Source of the DNA: Gemmobacter caeruleus
GTDB lineage: Bacteria; Pseudomonadota; Alphaproteobacteria; Rhodobacterales; Rhodobacteraceae
Assembly (NCBI RefSeq): GCF_008271655.1
Contig: NZ_VKKX01000053.1
Coordinates: forward strand, 1-64,000
DNA: 64,000 bases
Direction of reading: 5' to 3'
Both the position numbers and the translations under genes were made by a program. Within the stretch, counting starts at the first letter, position 1. Every line of letters starts with the position of its first letter. The notes under the pieces are model-generated. The model saw nothing but the letters and a program-made list of their open reading frames with translations. It ran no database searches and was not told where the DNA came from. Below, in pieces: positions 1-11,051 of the stretch.

Positions 1-74
1 CCTTCGTTGTCGAAGACCAGCCGCACCGCCCGCTCGCGCACTTCAGGGGAAAACTTGTTCGTCGTCTTGCTCAT
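1..74 (-). CDS. IS3-family transposase OrfA, N-terminal 24 residues (partial)
   Basis: Read leftwards from ATG at 74-72 the frame encodes MSKTTNKFSPEVRERAVRLV followed by FDNEG and then runs out of the window. This is the characteristic N-terminus of the IS3-family (IS3/IS911-type) OrfA, the helix-turn-helix DNA-binding half of the transposase, in which OrfB would supply the DDE integrase domain by frameshifting. Only the first helices are visible here. A rightward open frame across the same bases is antisense and not a gene. Confidence 0.85.
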   Translation of the reverse strand, partial: MSKTTNKFSPEVRERAVRLVFDNE

Positions 75-127
75 GATGCTCCATCCTACTCAGGAGTTGG
101 AGCCTCCGGCAAACCCGGCGCGGTTCA
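1..127 (-). mobile_element. End of an IS3-family (IS407-group-like) insertion sequence
   Basis: The first 127 bases read, on the minus strand, as the left end of an IS3-family element: a terminus beginning TGAACCGCGCCGGG, a short leader containing GGAGGCTCCAACTCC, and then the start of a transposase OrfA at position 74. The rest of the element lies left of the window. The boundary at 127/128 is inferred from the TGAAC terminus typical of this group; the other end and any target duplication cannot be seen. The element abuts, and appears to interrupt, the rightward gene at 128-972. Confidence 0.8.
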
Positions 128-972
128 CCGCGCCGTTGCAGGTGGTCGAGATTGACGGTGTCTTGCGGCCTTTCGACCCCGGCGACGGGCTGGACGATCC
201 CGGCCGGGCACTTGCGCGGGAGGGCTGGCAGACGCTGCGCGACTATCTGGCTGATCTCGCTCCGATCCTGCCCCGCGTGGACAATCATGTGCCCAATCTC
301 GGCCGCGCCCTGACGCGCCTCTCCGCCGCCTTGGGCGAGGCTTTTGACAGCGGATCGCCCATTGCTATCGGCACCCATGGCCAAAGGGTGATCCGGCTGG
401 CCCGCGCCACCGGCGACAGCGCCCTGCCCGAAGACGATGTTGCGGAATTGCAGGAATTCGCCGTCGCACTTTCGCTTTATCTGGAACGATTCCCCGAATG
501 GCGCGCCTATCGCGACCTGGCAGCCGAAACCCCGGCAAACCCCGAGACGCTGCGCAAGACCCTGCCCCGGATCGCCGAAATCGAAGCGGCACTGGCGGAA
601 CGGGTCGGCGTCGATCCGACCATTCCCGCCCGGCTGCGCGACCTGCGCAATCTGGCACAGGAAGATCCGCAAGACCCCATTGCTGCGGCAGGGTTGCTGG
701 ATTCGTTCGGCAATATCATGGCCGCGCTGGCCCATGGTCTTTGGCGCGGGATCAAGGCAACCGGCAAGGGTCTGGGTTGGAGCGTGAAGACCTTTGCCGC
801 GAAAGCGCTGGAAACGGCGGCGGAGAAAATTGCAGGCGCACCGTTCAACCCTGCCGTCCTCACTGCCGCCGATATCCTGCTAAACAAGGCTGCGGTCCTG
901 AAGTCCATCGCGGCAGCCTATCCCCAAAAGTTCGTCTGGCTGCTGCACTTGCTTGCGACGCTCGGCCTCTAG
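128..972 (+). pseudogene. Hypothetical protein, 5' end lost to an insertion sequence
   Basis: An open frame of about 280 codons continues rightwards from the IS boundary and ends with TAG at 970-972. Its first residues after the junction are APLQVVEIDGVLRPF. The frame stays open into the IS, where an ATG at 73 could provide an artificial start, so a chimeric product is possible. No convincing domain is recognised; the C-terminal 100 residues are alanine-rich and amphipathic or weakly hydrophobic (GIKATGKGLGWSVKTFAAKA and WLLHLLATLGL at the end). I cannot assign a function. The absence of its own start and ribosome site next to the IS end is the reason to call it disrupted; an alternative is that a short intact version starts at an internal GTG near 140. 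Confidence 0.6.
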
Positions 973-985
973 CAGCCGGAAACCA

Positions 986-1013
986 AAAAGCCGCCCCGAG
1001 GGGCGGCTTTTGC
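986..1013 (-). terminator. Rho-independent terminator of the tRNA-Asp pair (bidirectional)
   Basis: A stem AAAAGCCGCCCC / GGGGCGGCTTTT with a three-base loop lies just downstream of the leftward tRNA-Asp genes and, on the other strand, just after the stop of the rightward gene ending at 972. Both sides end in T-rich runs, so it can serve both convergent units. Confidence 0.8.
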
Positions 1014-1018
1014 AGAAG

Positions 1019-1095
1019 TGGCGCGGTGGACGGGGCTCGAACCCGCGACCCCCGGCGTGACAGGCCGGTACTCTAACCGACTGAGCTACCACCGC
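1019..1095 (-). tRNA. tRNA-Asp (anticodon GTC), copy 1
   Basis: A 77-base cloverleaf: acceptor GCGGTGG pairs with CCACCGC, discriminator G, encoded CCA at 1019-1021. The anticodon loop CTGTCAC carries GTC, and the T-arm contains GGTTCGAGCCC. It lies 31 bases downstream of an identical copy and is followed by a strong terminator. Confidence 0.95.
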
Positions 1096-1126
1096 GCGAT
1101 CACACATCCGGGGCGCTGGCGGGCGG

Positions 1127-1203
1127 TGGCGCGGTGGACGGGGCTCGAACCCGCGACCCCCGGCGTGACAGGCCGGTACTCTAACCGACTGAGCTACCAC
1201 CGC
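1127..1203 (-). tRNA. tRNA-Asp (anticodon GTC), copy 2
   Basis: Identical in sequence to the gene at 1019-1095, with the same acceptor stem, GTC anticodon and encoded CCA. It is the promoter-proximal member of the tandem pair; the 31-base spacer shows no terminator, so the two are probably co-transcribed and processed. Confidence 0.95.
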
Positions 1204-1315
1204 ATGCCGCCCGGGCCAGCGCCCGGATGTGGGGCGGTTATTACGGGGCGGCGCGGGCGGCGTCAAGCGGCCTTGCGCGGATTTTTTACGATTCGCGCAA
1301 ATTACTGGAAAGGCA

Positions 1316-2254
1316 TCACTTTTCCGGGGCCGGGATGAACTCGGCATCATCGCCGGGCGGCAGGGAAAACCGCCCATGCGCCCAGTCTCCGGCGCGCCAG
1401 GCCTCTTTCGCGGCCTCGATCCGCTCCTTGCTGGAGGCCACGAAATTCCACCAGATATGGCGCGGGCCATCCATCGTCGCCCCGCCCAGCACGATGAGCC
1501 GCGCCCCCTGCGGCCCGGCGGTGACGCTGATCGCATCGCCGGGGCGGAAGATCAGCATCTGCCCCGCGCCATAGGCGGTGCCGGCCTGGCTGACCTCGCC
1601 CTCGACGACATAGACGCCGCGATCCTCGTGATCGTCGGGCAATGGCAGCCGCGCGCCCGGCGCCAGCTCGGCATCGGCATAAAGCGTCTCGCTGGCCAGC
1701 GGCACCGGCGCGCGCTCGCCCCAGCCATGGCCCAGGATCAGGCGCAGGCGCTTGCCCTCGCCCTCCAGCTCCGGCAGGGCGGCACGGGCGGTATGGTGAA
1801 AGGCGGCCGGGTCATCCTCACGGTCCTTCGGCAGCGCCATCCAGCTTTGCAGCCCGAACAGCCCGTGGGGCCGCAGGCGCAACTCGCCATCGGTGCGTTC
1901 CGAATGGGTGATACCGATCCCCGCCGTCATCAGGTTGACCGCGCCCGGTTCGATCCAGGCATCGGTGCCCAGACTGTCGCGGTGATGCATCCGCCCGCGC
2001 AAGAGATAGGTCACCGTCGACAGACCGATATGCGGATGCGGGCGCACGTCGATCCCCTGCCCGGTCAGAAACTCGGCCGGGCCCATCTGGTCGAAAAAGA
2101 TGAAGGGGCCGACCATCTGCCGCGCGACCGAGGGCAGCGCCCGGCGCACCTCGAACCCGCCCAGATCGCGGGCGCGGGCGACGATCACGGTTTCGATTGC
2201 ATCGACGGCATCGCCGATGGGGATCTGCGGGTCGAGAATGGGGTTCCAGCTCAT
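1316..2254 (-). CDS. Pirin family protein
   Basis: A 312-residue bicupin of the pirin family. These are iron-binding, often with quercetinase activity or a role as redox-sensitive transcription cofactors; which applies here is not shown. The metal-site residues are all present: HPH at 73-75, followed by ITHSE with His117 and Glu119. Further typical blocks are GLSTVTYLLRG at 77-87 and the C-terminal GPRHIWWNFVASS. Start chosen at 2254 because AGGAGG sits 6-8 bases upstream; a longer frame to 2278 lacks such a site. The gene stands alone, diverging from the small gene at 2386. Confidence 0.9.
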   Translation of the reverse strand: MSWNPILDPQIPIGDAVDAIETVIVARARDLGGFEVRRALPSVARQMVGPFIFFDQMGPAEFLTGQGIDVRPHPHIGLSTVTYLLRGRMHHRDSLGTDAWIEPGAVNLMTAGIGITHSERTDGELRLRPHGLFGLQSWMALPKDREDDPAAFHHTARAALPELEGEGKRLRLILGHGWGERAPVPLASETLYADAELAPGARLPLPDDHEDRGVYVVEGEVSQAGTAYGAGQMLIFRPGDAISVTAGPQGARLIVLGGATMDGPRHIWWNFVASSKERIEAAKEAWRAGDWAHGRFSLPPGDDAEFIPAPEK

Positions 2255-2385
2255 CCGTTCCTCCTGTCTGTGTGGCAAAGATAGGCGGCAAGGGCCGCGC
2301 GGTCACCCGCCTTGCGCGCGCGGGTATTGTGCATCTGCGCAGGCTGGGCTTGACCCTGCCCCGCCGCTTGCGCGAAAACGCCCGG

Positions 2386-2589
2386 ATGAAGGCGATATTG
2401 TCAGATGATCGGACCAGCTTCACCCTCAGCCGGGGGGCGTGGTCCAACAGCTATCCCGTGGACGAGGCGGCGCATTGGCTGGCCTTCTATCGAAAGCAGC
2501 CGGTGGATTTTCCCAAGGCGGGCCGCGCCTATGCCGGGTCCATTGCCGCGCTGGAGGGGCTGTGCCGCGATCTGGGCCTGCCGGTCTGA
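2386..2589 (+). CDS. Small conserved-looking hypothetical protein, 67 residues
   Basis: Starts MKAILSDDRTSFTLSRGAWS and ends CRDLGLPV. It is not related in sequence to the neighbouring pirin or TetR genes and I do not recognise the family. The composition (balanced charges, aromatic WLAFYRKQP in the middle) and frame-specific GC at third positions look like a real protein rather than noise. The ribosome site is weak. The frame is open further upstream into the pirin promoter, but no better start is visible there. Confidence 0.5.
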   Translation: MKAILSDDRTSFTLSRGAWSNSYPVDEAAHWLAFYRKQPVDFPKAGRAYAGSIAALEGLCRDLGLPV

Positions 2590-2712
2590 TCCCGACTGCA
2601 ACCAAAGCGCAACGCCCCCACCCCCGGATCGCGCCGCAGGGTTGCACGCCGGGCGACCATCCCCAGATCCGGCTGACCGCCCCCGTGAATTGACCCGTAA
2701 CCGAGGTGCCCC

Positions 2713-3324
2713 ATGTCCGCTGACCGAATCGACGCCCTGCGCAGCCGCCTGATCGACGCCGCCGAGGCCGAACTGGCCGAACACGGGCCAGAGGGGCTGA
2801 AGGCCCGCGCCATCACCCGCCGCGCGGGCTGCGCGCTTGGCGCGCTATACAAGGGGTTTGACGATCTGGGCGCGCTGGCGCTGGCGGTGAATGCCCGCAC
2901 CCTGACCCGGCTGGGTGATGCCCTGACCGCCGATCTGCCCCGCGCCCCCACGCCCGAGGCGCTGACCCAGGCGCTGGCCGGGGCCTATCTGGATTTCGCG
3001 CTGGCCAATCGCAACCTGTGGCTGGCGCTGTTCGACCTGCCCGGCCATGGTCCGGCGCTGCCCGACTGGTATCGCCAGCACCATCAGCTGCTGCTGGCCC
3101 GCATCATCGCCCCGCTGGGCAAGCTGCGCCCCGACCTGCCGCCCGAGCGCATGCTCCTGCGTATCCGCACGCTGTTTGGCGCGGTGCATGGCGTGGTGCA
3201 TCTGTCACTGCGCGACACGCTGATCGGCGTGCCGCAAGAGGCGCTGCGCGACGAGATCGCGGCGCTTGTCACCGCGATGACGCTGGGCGCGCGACAGGTG
3301 GCCGAAGGGGATGGTGGGCGGTGA
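2713..3324 (+). CDS. TetR/AcrR family transcriptional regulator
   Basis: A 203-residue regulator with an N-terminal TetR helix-turn-helix at about residues 9-55 (RSRLIDAAEAELAEHG, then ITRRAGCALGALYKGFDD, the recognition region) and an all-helical ligand/dimerisation domain carrying an LWLALFDLPG segment typical of TetR proteins with a WHG-type C-terminal domain. The target is unknown; the small gene just upstream (2386-2589) is the nearest candidate. GAGG precedes the ATG. The last 13 bases, including the TGA stop, overlap the 3' end of the convergent tRNA-Val gene. Confidence 0.85.
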   Translation: MSADRIDALRSRLIDAAEAELAEHGPEGLKARAITRRAGCALGALYKGFDDLGALALAVNARTLTRLGDALTADLPRAPTPEALTQALAGAYLDFALANRNLWLALFDLPGHGPALPDWYRQHHQLLLARIIAPLGKLRPDLPPERMLLRIRTLFGAVHGVVHLSLRDTLIGVPQEALRDEIAALVTAMTLGARQVAEGDGGR

Positions 3325-3387
3325 GGGACTCGAACCCCCGACATTCTCGGTGTAAACGAGACGCTCTACCAACTGAGCTAACCGCCC
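3312..3387 (-). tRNA. tRNA-Val (anticodon TAC)
   Basis: A 76-base cloverleaf with acceptor GGGCGGT/ACCGCCC, discriminator A and an encoded CCA at 3312-3314. The anticodon stem TCTCG/CGAGA encloses TTTACAC, giving anticodon TAC. The 3' 13 bases overlap the stop of the convergent TetR gene. Confidence 0.95.
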
Positions 3388-3600
3388 CCGCGCCGCAGTA
3401 ACGGATCGCGCGGCGACCGGCAAGCCTCTCTCGTGGCAACGAGAGGCGAAACGATGATGCGTGGTCGCAGGCCCATGGCGCAGATACCCGCGCCCGCGAA
3501 CATCTCGAATCGACGATCGGCACGGCATTTCGGGCAAAAAGACGCGGGATCGGCCTGCCGCAGCCGAAAGGAGCGAAATGTGACGCAAGGGCCCGAAATG

Positions 3601-3630
3601 CGAAAGGCCCCGGAAATCCGGGGCCTTTCG
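3601..3630 (-). terminator. Terminator downstream of tRNA-Val(CAC)
   Basis: Stem GAAAGGCCCCGGA / TCCGGGGCCTTTC with a short loop, immediately 3' of the leftward tRNA at 3640-3714. The T-run is short, so this may act partly as a processing hairpin. The rest of 3388-3600 holds nothing I can support. Confidence 0.65.
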
Positions 3631-3639
3631 GCGGAATGA

Positions 3640-3714
3640 TGGTGGGCGATAACGGATTTGAACCGCTGACATCTTCGATGTGAACGAAGCGCTCTACCGC
3701 TGAGCTAATCGCCC
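3640..3714 (-). tRNA. tRNA-Val (anticodon CAC)
   Basis: A 75-base cloverleaf with acceptor GGGCGAT/ATCGCCC, discriminator A and encoded CCA at 3640-3642. The anticodon stem CTTCG/CGAAG holds TTCACAT, giving anticodon CAC. Together with the TAC gene 250 bases away it covers two valine codon sets. Confidence 0.95.
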
Positions 3715-3732
3715 GATGCGGGGGTAATACCC

Positions 3733-4179
3733 TCAGTCTTCGGTGGCCGCAACCCCCTCGACCGCATCTTTTTTCGCCGTTTTCTCGCCCCCGCCGCGTT
3801 TGAGCTTGATGACCAGCATCTCGCCGGTTCCGGCCTCTTTCTGACGGCCCACCCGAGCCTTGCCCAAGGGTGGCAGGTTCAGTTCCTGCCCCTCGGACAG
3901 CGCCTTGCCGATGATGGCCAGCGTCGCCTCGATCGTTTCCTTGAGGCCGTTCTTCCGCGCGCCGGTGGCAGCGGCGACCTGTTCCACCAGGGCCTTGAGC
4001 TTCAGCGTCGGGACCGCGGGTTTCACCACCAGTTCGGGCATGGCGACGGGCGCAGGCGCGGCCGCCACCGGCGCGGCCTTGGGCACAGACCGCGCGGGGG
4101 CCTTTTTCTTCGTCACGCCGGTCGTGGTCTTGCGGGTTTTCGGTGCCGCCGGTTTCGCATCCGAGAGTTTCGTGGCCAT
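3733..4179 (-). CDS. HU-like nucleoid protein with a long basic N-terminal tail
   Basis: 148 residues. The first 57 or so form a Lys/Ala/Pro tail (TRKTTTGVTKKKAPARSVPK), like histone H1 tails. From about residue 58 an HU-type domain follows: helical LKLKALVEQVAAATGARKNG, then LKETIEATLAIIGKALSEGQ, then the short LNLPPLGKARV beta segment. The DNA-intercalating beta-arm of standard HU (the NPQTG...IP region) seems to be missing or very short, and an acidic end follows. It presumably binds DNA through the tail. Start at 4179 (MATKLSD) is preferred because GAGGGG precedes it; an in-frame ATG at 4191 would add four residues. It stands alone between tRNA-Val and lon. Confidence 0.8.
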   Translation of the reverse strand: MATKLSDAKPAAPKTRKTTTGVTKKKAPARSVPKAAPVAAAPAPVAMPELVVKPAVPTLKLKALVEQVAAATGARKNGLKETIEATLAIIGKALSEGQELNLPPLGKARVGRQKEAGTGEMLVIKLKRGGGEKTAKKDAVEGVAATED

Positions 4180-4251
4180 GCCGCCCCTCATTGTTTCGTG
4201 ATTGGGAACAACAATAGGCCGGATTTGCCGCAGCGCAATCACCGGACCCGA

Positions 4252-4293
4252 AAAAAGCGAAACGGGCGCGGGGTTTGCGCCCGCGCCCGTCTG
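4252..4293 (-). terminator. Terminator of lon
   Basis: On the minus strand a stem ACGGGCGCGGG / CCCCGCGCCCGT is followed by TTTCGCTTTTTT, 20 bases after the lon stop codon. Confidence 0.8.
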
Positions 4294-4312
4294 CATGGCC
4301 CCAAGGGGGCGA

Positions 4313-6718
<2,406 letters not shown>

Positions 6719-6793
6719 TCGCGTTTCCTTCATGGCGGGAGGGTCGTGGCCCCGACCATCGGCAGCCCGGCCTCCCCCTTCTTCGGCTTTCAT

Positions 6794-6821
6794 ATCTGGG
6801 GGGCTGTTACCGGAGTGTCAA
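6794..6821 (-). promoter_or_regulatory. Candidate lon promoter, sigma-70/sigma-32-like
   Basis: On the minus strand a perfect TTGACA (6821-6816) is followed after 14 bases by CCCCAGAT (6801-6794). This resembles both a sigma-70 -35 with an AGATAT -10 at 18 bases and a heat-shock (RpoH) promoter whose -10 starts CCCCAT. The leader to the lon start would be about 70 bases. Heat-shock control of lon is established in other bacteria; the match here is by eye. Confidence 0.5.
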
Positions 6822-6963
6822 CCTTGGCCTCGTTCACATTCGACGGGATCGGGGGCATCGCGTCGCAGCGGCATTCGGGGCCGGGCTGGCCATGCCGGCG
6901 CCCTATTGGTGCCACAGTCGAATTGCAGCGTTGCCGGGTGCAAGACAATAAGGGGTGAAGGTG

Positions 6964-7521
6964 ATGTTTTCACAGCGCATTCAGCGGCGGATGGCCGGCG
7001 CGCAGGCCGCGGGCGCCGTGGTTGCGGGGGTCGCCTCGCGCATGGCCGAAGGTGCAGGCGCATCGCTGGCCGCCCTGCACCGCAGCCGCGCCGCCCGCCG
7101 GGCCCTGCCGGGCCTCTTGGCCGCCCGGCTGATCGACCAACTGCTGACCGAAGGCAGCTTTCAGGGCGCATTGGACGGAATCGCGGGTTTCGCCCCGCGG
7201 GGGGGCCCCGAGGGCCAGACCTGGCTGCGCCATCCCGGCCATCTGGCCGGAGCGCAACTGACCCCGCAACGCGCGGCGCTGATCCTGGCCCTGCCCGATC
7301 ACGCCGCCTTCGCGCACGAGACGCTTTCCACCTTGCTGGCCGCACGGCTGGGTCACGCGCCGGTCTGGCAAGTCCTGCCCGAAGGCGTGCTGGAGACCCG
7401 GCTGCCGCTGGGCGCGGGCCTCGCGCTCGGGTTGGCGGTGGTGCCGGGGCCGGTCGATCCGTTGTTCATCAACAGCGCCCTGCCGGGGCTGACCCTGCAC
7501 CTGCGCGTCATCGCCTGCTAG
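6964..7521 (+). CDS. Hypothetical protein, 185 residues
   Basis: Starts MFSQRIQRRMAGAQAAGAVV and ends with the hydrophobic run LFINSALPGLTLHLRVIAC. A small-residue-rich N-terminus (GAVVAGVASRMAEGAGASLA) could pack as a helix but is not a convincing signal peptide. No family is recognised. ATG at 6964 has AAGG six bases upstream; a GTG at 6955 is an alternative start. It converges on tgt with one base between the two stops, and no terminator separates them. Confidence 0.55.
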   Translation: MFSQRIQRRMAGAQAAGAVVAGVASRMAEGAGASLAALHRSRAARRALPGLLAARLIDQLLTEGSFQGALDGIAGFAPRGGPEGQTWLRHPGHLAGAQLTPQRAALILALPDHAAFAHETLSTLLAARLGHAPVWQVLPEGVLETRLPLGAGLALGLAVVPGPVDPLFINSALPGLTLHLRVIAC

Positions 7522-7522
7522 A

Positions 7523-8653
7523 TCAGAGCGGCTCGATATCTCCCGCCGCGCGGGTCGCGTGAAACTCGGCCACAAAGGCCGCCAGCCGCCCGCCGGCAAT
7601 CGCCTCGCGCAAGCCCTGCATCAGGTCCTGATAATAATGCAGGTTGTGCCAGGTCAGCAGCATGGAGGCGATGATCTCCTGGCTGCGGAAGACATGGTGC
7701 AGATAGGCCCGGCTGTAATTGTGGCAGGCCGGGCAGGTGCAGGCCTCGTCCAGCGGGCGCGGATCGTCCTGATGGCGGGCGTTCTTGATGTTCACCTGCC
7801 CCCGTCGCGTCCAGGCCTGGCCGGTGCGCCCCGACCGCGAGGGCAGCACGCAATCCATCATGTCAATGCCACGCTCCACCGCGCCGACGATATCGTCTGG
7901 CTTGCCTACGCCCATCAGGTAACGCGGCTTGTCCTCGGGCAGATAGCCCGGCGCATAGTCCAGCACGCCGAACATGGCCTCCTGCCCCTCGCCCACGGCC
8001 AGACCGCCGACGGCATAGCCGTCAAAGCCGATCTCGCGCAGCGCCGCGGCACTTTCGGCGCGCAACTCGGGCGTGACACCGCCCTGCATGATGCCGAACA
8101 GCGCATGGCCCGGACGGTCGCCAAAGGCATCGCGCGACCGCCTCGCCCAACGCATCGACAGACGCATGGATTTCGCCACCGCCTCCTCGGTCGCGGGCAG
8201 GGCCGGACATTCGTCGAAACACATCACGATGTCAGAGCCCAGAAGCCGCTGGATCTCCATGCTGCGCTCGGGCGTCAGAACGTGCTTTGAGCCATCCACA
8301 TGGCTGCGGAAGGTCACGCCCTCTTCGGTCAGCTTGCGCAGATCCGACAGGCTCATGACCTGGAACCCGCCGGAATCGGTCAGGATCGGCCGATCCCAGT
8401 TCATGAAACGATGCAAGCCGCCCAGCCGGTCGATCCGCTCGGCCCCCGGGCGCAGCATCAGGTGATAGGTATTGCCCAGCAGGATATCGGCCCCGGTCGC
8501 GCGCACGCTTTCGGGCAACATCGCCTTGACCGTGGCGGCGGTGCCGACGGGCATGAAGGCCGGGGTGCGGATCTCGCCGCGCGGGGTGGAGATGACGCCG
8601 GTGCGGGCGCGCCCGTCGGTGGCGTTCAGCGTGAACGAAAACTTCTGAACCAT
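7523..8653 (-). CDS. tgt: tRNA-guanine(34) transglycosylase (queuine tRNA-ribosyltransferase)
   Basis: A 376-residue TIM-barrel enzyme that swaps guanine 34 of tRNAs with GUN anticodons (Asp, Asn, His, Tyr) for the queuosine precursor preQ1. Visible are [13 protein letters not shown] with a catalytic Asp near residue 92, [22 protein letters not shown] carrying the nucleophile Asp, and the C-terminal zinc site [17 protein letters not shown] with three Cys and a His. Full length. The tRNA-Asp pair at 1-1.2 kb would be among its substrates. Downstream lies eno on the same strand across a palindrome-rich gap. Confidence 0.97.
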   Translation of the reverse strand: MVQKFSFTLNATDGRARTGVISTPRGEIRTPAFMPVGTAATVKAMLPESVRATGADILLGNTYHLMLRPGAERIDRLGGLHRFMNWDRPILTDSGGFQVMSLSDLRKLTEEGVTFRSHVDGSKHVLTPERSMEIQRLLGSDIVMCFDECPALPATEEAVAKSMRLSMRWARRSRDAFGDRPGHALFGIMQGGVTPELRAESAAALREIGFDGYAVGGLAVGEGQEAMFGVLDYAPGYLPEDKPRYLMGVGKPDDIVGAVERGIDMMDCVLPSRSGRTGQAWTRRGQVNIKNARHQDDPRPLDEACTCPACHNYSRAYLHHVFRSQEIIASMLLTWHNLHYYQDLMQGLREAIAGGRLAAFVAEFHATRAAGDIEPL

Positions 8654-8698
8654 GTCCCGGCCCCTTCATGCGAACGGGCGCCCGTCACAGGCGCCCGC

Positions 8699-8745
8699 AA
8701 ATTTTCGGTGAAAATTTGCCTTGTCGGATTTTCGACGAAAATCCG
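8699..8745. repeat. Two palindromes of ATTTTC-N3-GAAAAT type between eno and tgt
   Basis: Two near-identical inverted repeats sit side by side: AAATTTTC-GGT-GAAAATTT at 8699-8717 and GGATTTTC-GAC-GAAAATCC at 8726-8744. Next to them at 8673-8697 is a GC-rich inverted repeat (GGGCGCC...GGCGCCC). Without clean T-tails they look less like classic terminators than like paired RNA hairpins or protein sites, though termination of eno is a natural role. Confidence 0.6.
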
Positions 8746-8754
8746 GTCGCGGCC

Positions 8755-10074
<1,320 letters not shown>

Positions 10075-10196
10075 TTACTCAAGGTCGCGGCACAAGGAAA
10101 GCGCGAAGGGCCGCGCGGGCGGCGGAAATCGGCAGGAAACCCCGACGGAAGCCGGCCCGCCGGGCGTAGCATTGCGACCCGAGACAGGAGCATGCG

Positions 10197-11051
10197 ATGC
10201 AGGATGACAGACCTTCGCAAGGCAGCGACCCCGCGCCCGATCATGACGGTGACGGCGATTTTCGCAGCGATCTGCGGCGCGGCTTCGGCCGGCGCGGGGT
10301 GTTGGCGGCGCTGGCCGCCGGGGGGGCGCTGTCGCTCTGGGGGCTGAGCCGGGCACGGGCGCTGGCCGAGGTCACCGCGACCGGCGCCGACGGCCGCCTC
10401 TGCCGCCTCTTGCCCGAGGAAACCGCCGGCCCCTTCCCCGCCGATGGCAGCAACCGCCAGAATGGCGAAGTGGTGAATGTGCTGCGGCAAGAGGGTGTGT
10501 TGCGCCAAGATCTGCGCACGGGTTTCGCCGGGCTGGAGGGCCGCGCCGAGGGCGTGCCGCTGGTTCTGACGATCCGGCTGGTGAATGTGGACGCCGCCTG
10601 CGCGCCGCTGGCGGGGCGGGCGCTCTATCTCTGGCATTGCGATGCCGAGGGGCGCTATTCCATCTACAACCTGCCCGACACCAATTATCTGCGCGGGCTT
10701 CAGATCAGCGATTCGGCGGGGGCGATGACCTTTCGCACGATCCTGCCGGGCTGTTACCAGGGCCGCTGGCCGCATCTGCATTTCGAAGTCTTCACCTCGC
10801 CCGCGGCGGCAGTGGCGGGGCGCGACGCGCAGTTGACCGCGCAATTCGCCCTGCCCCGCGCCGCCTGCGCGGCCAGCTATGCCGACCCGCGCTATGGCGA
10901 CAGCCAGGCCCGGCTGGCAGGCCAGACATTCGAACGAGACGGCATCTTTGGCGACAACACGCCCGCGCAACAGGCGGCGCAGACGCTGGTGATGACCGGC
11001 GATCCGGTCTCAGGCTATCGGGCTGACATTACCGTCGCCTTGCGGGGCTGA
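10197..11051 (+). CDS. Tat-exported intradiol ring-cleavage dioxygenase-like protein
   Basis: 284 residues. An N-terminal hydrophilic stretch is followed by a twin-arginine signal, GRRGVLAALAAGGALSLWGL at residues 31-50, predicting export of the folded protein to the periplasm. The mature part has an intradiol dioxygenase core: the EETAGPFPAD entry, ALYLWHCDAEGRYSIYN, and TILPGCYQGRWPHLHFEV with Tyr and a HxH pair expected to bind non-haem Fe(III). Exported members of this family have no well-established substrate; aromatic diols are the family theme. AGGAG precedes the ATG. The 3' end overlaps the convergent transporter gene by 42 bases. Confidence 0.8.
   Translation: MQDDRPSQGSDPAPDHDGDGDFRSDLRRGFGRRGVLAALAAGGALSLWGLSRARALAEVTATGADGRLCRLLPEETAGPFPADGSNRQNGEVVNVLRQEGVLRQDLRTGFAGLEGRAEGVPLVLTIRLVNVDAACAPLAGRALYLWHCDAEGRYSIYNLPDTNYLRGLQISDSAGAMTFRTILPGCYQGRWPHLHFEVFTSPAAAVAGRDAQLTAQFALPRAACAASYADPRYGDSQARLAGQTFERDGIFGDNTPAQQAAQTLVMTGDPVSGYRADITVALRG

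Noticed and set aside
1019-1203. Direct repeat as a mobile element footprint
   Set aside because: The repeat is two tandem tRNA-Asp genes.
3433-3639. 68-codon open frame between the two tRNA-Val genes
   Set aside because: It overlaps the tRNA terminator hairpin, has no ribosome site and no protein-like composition.
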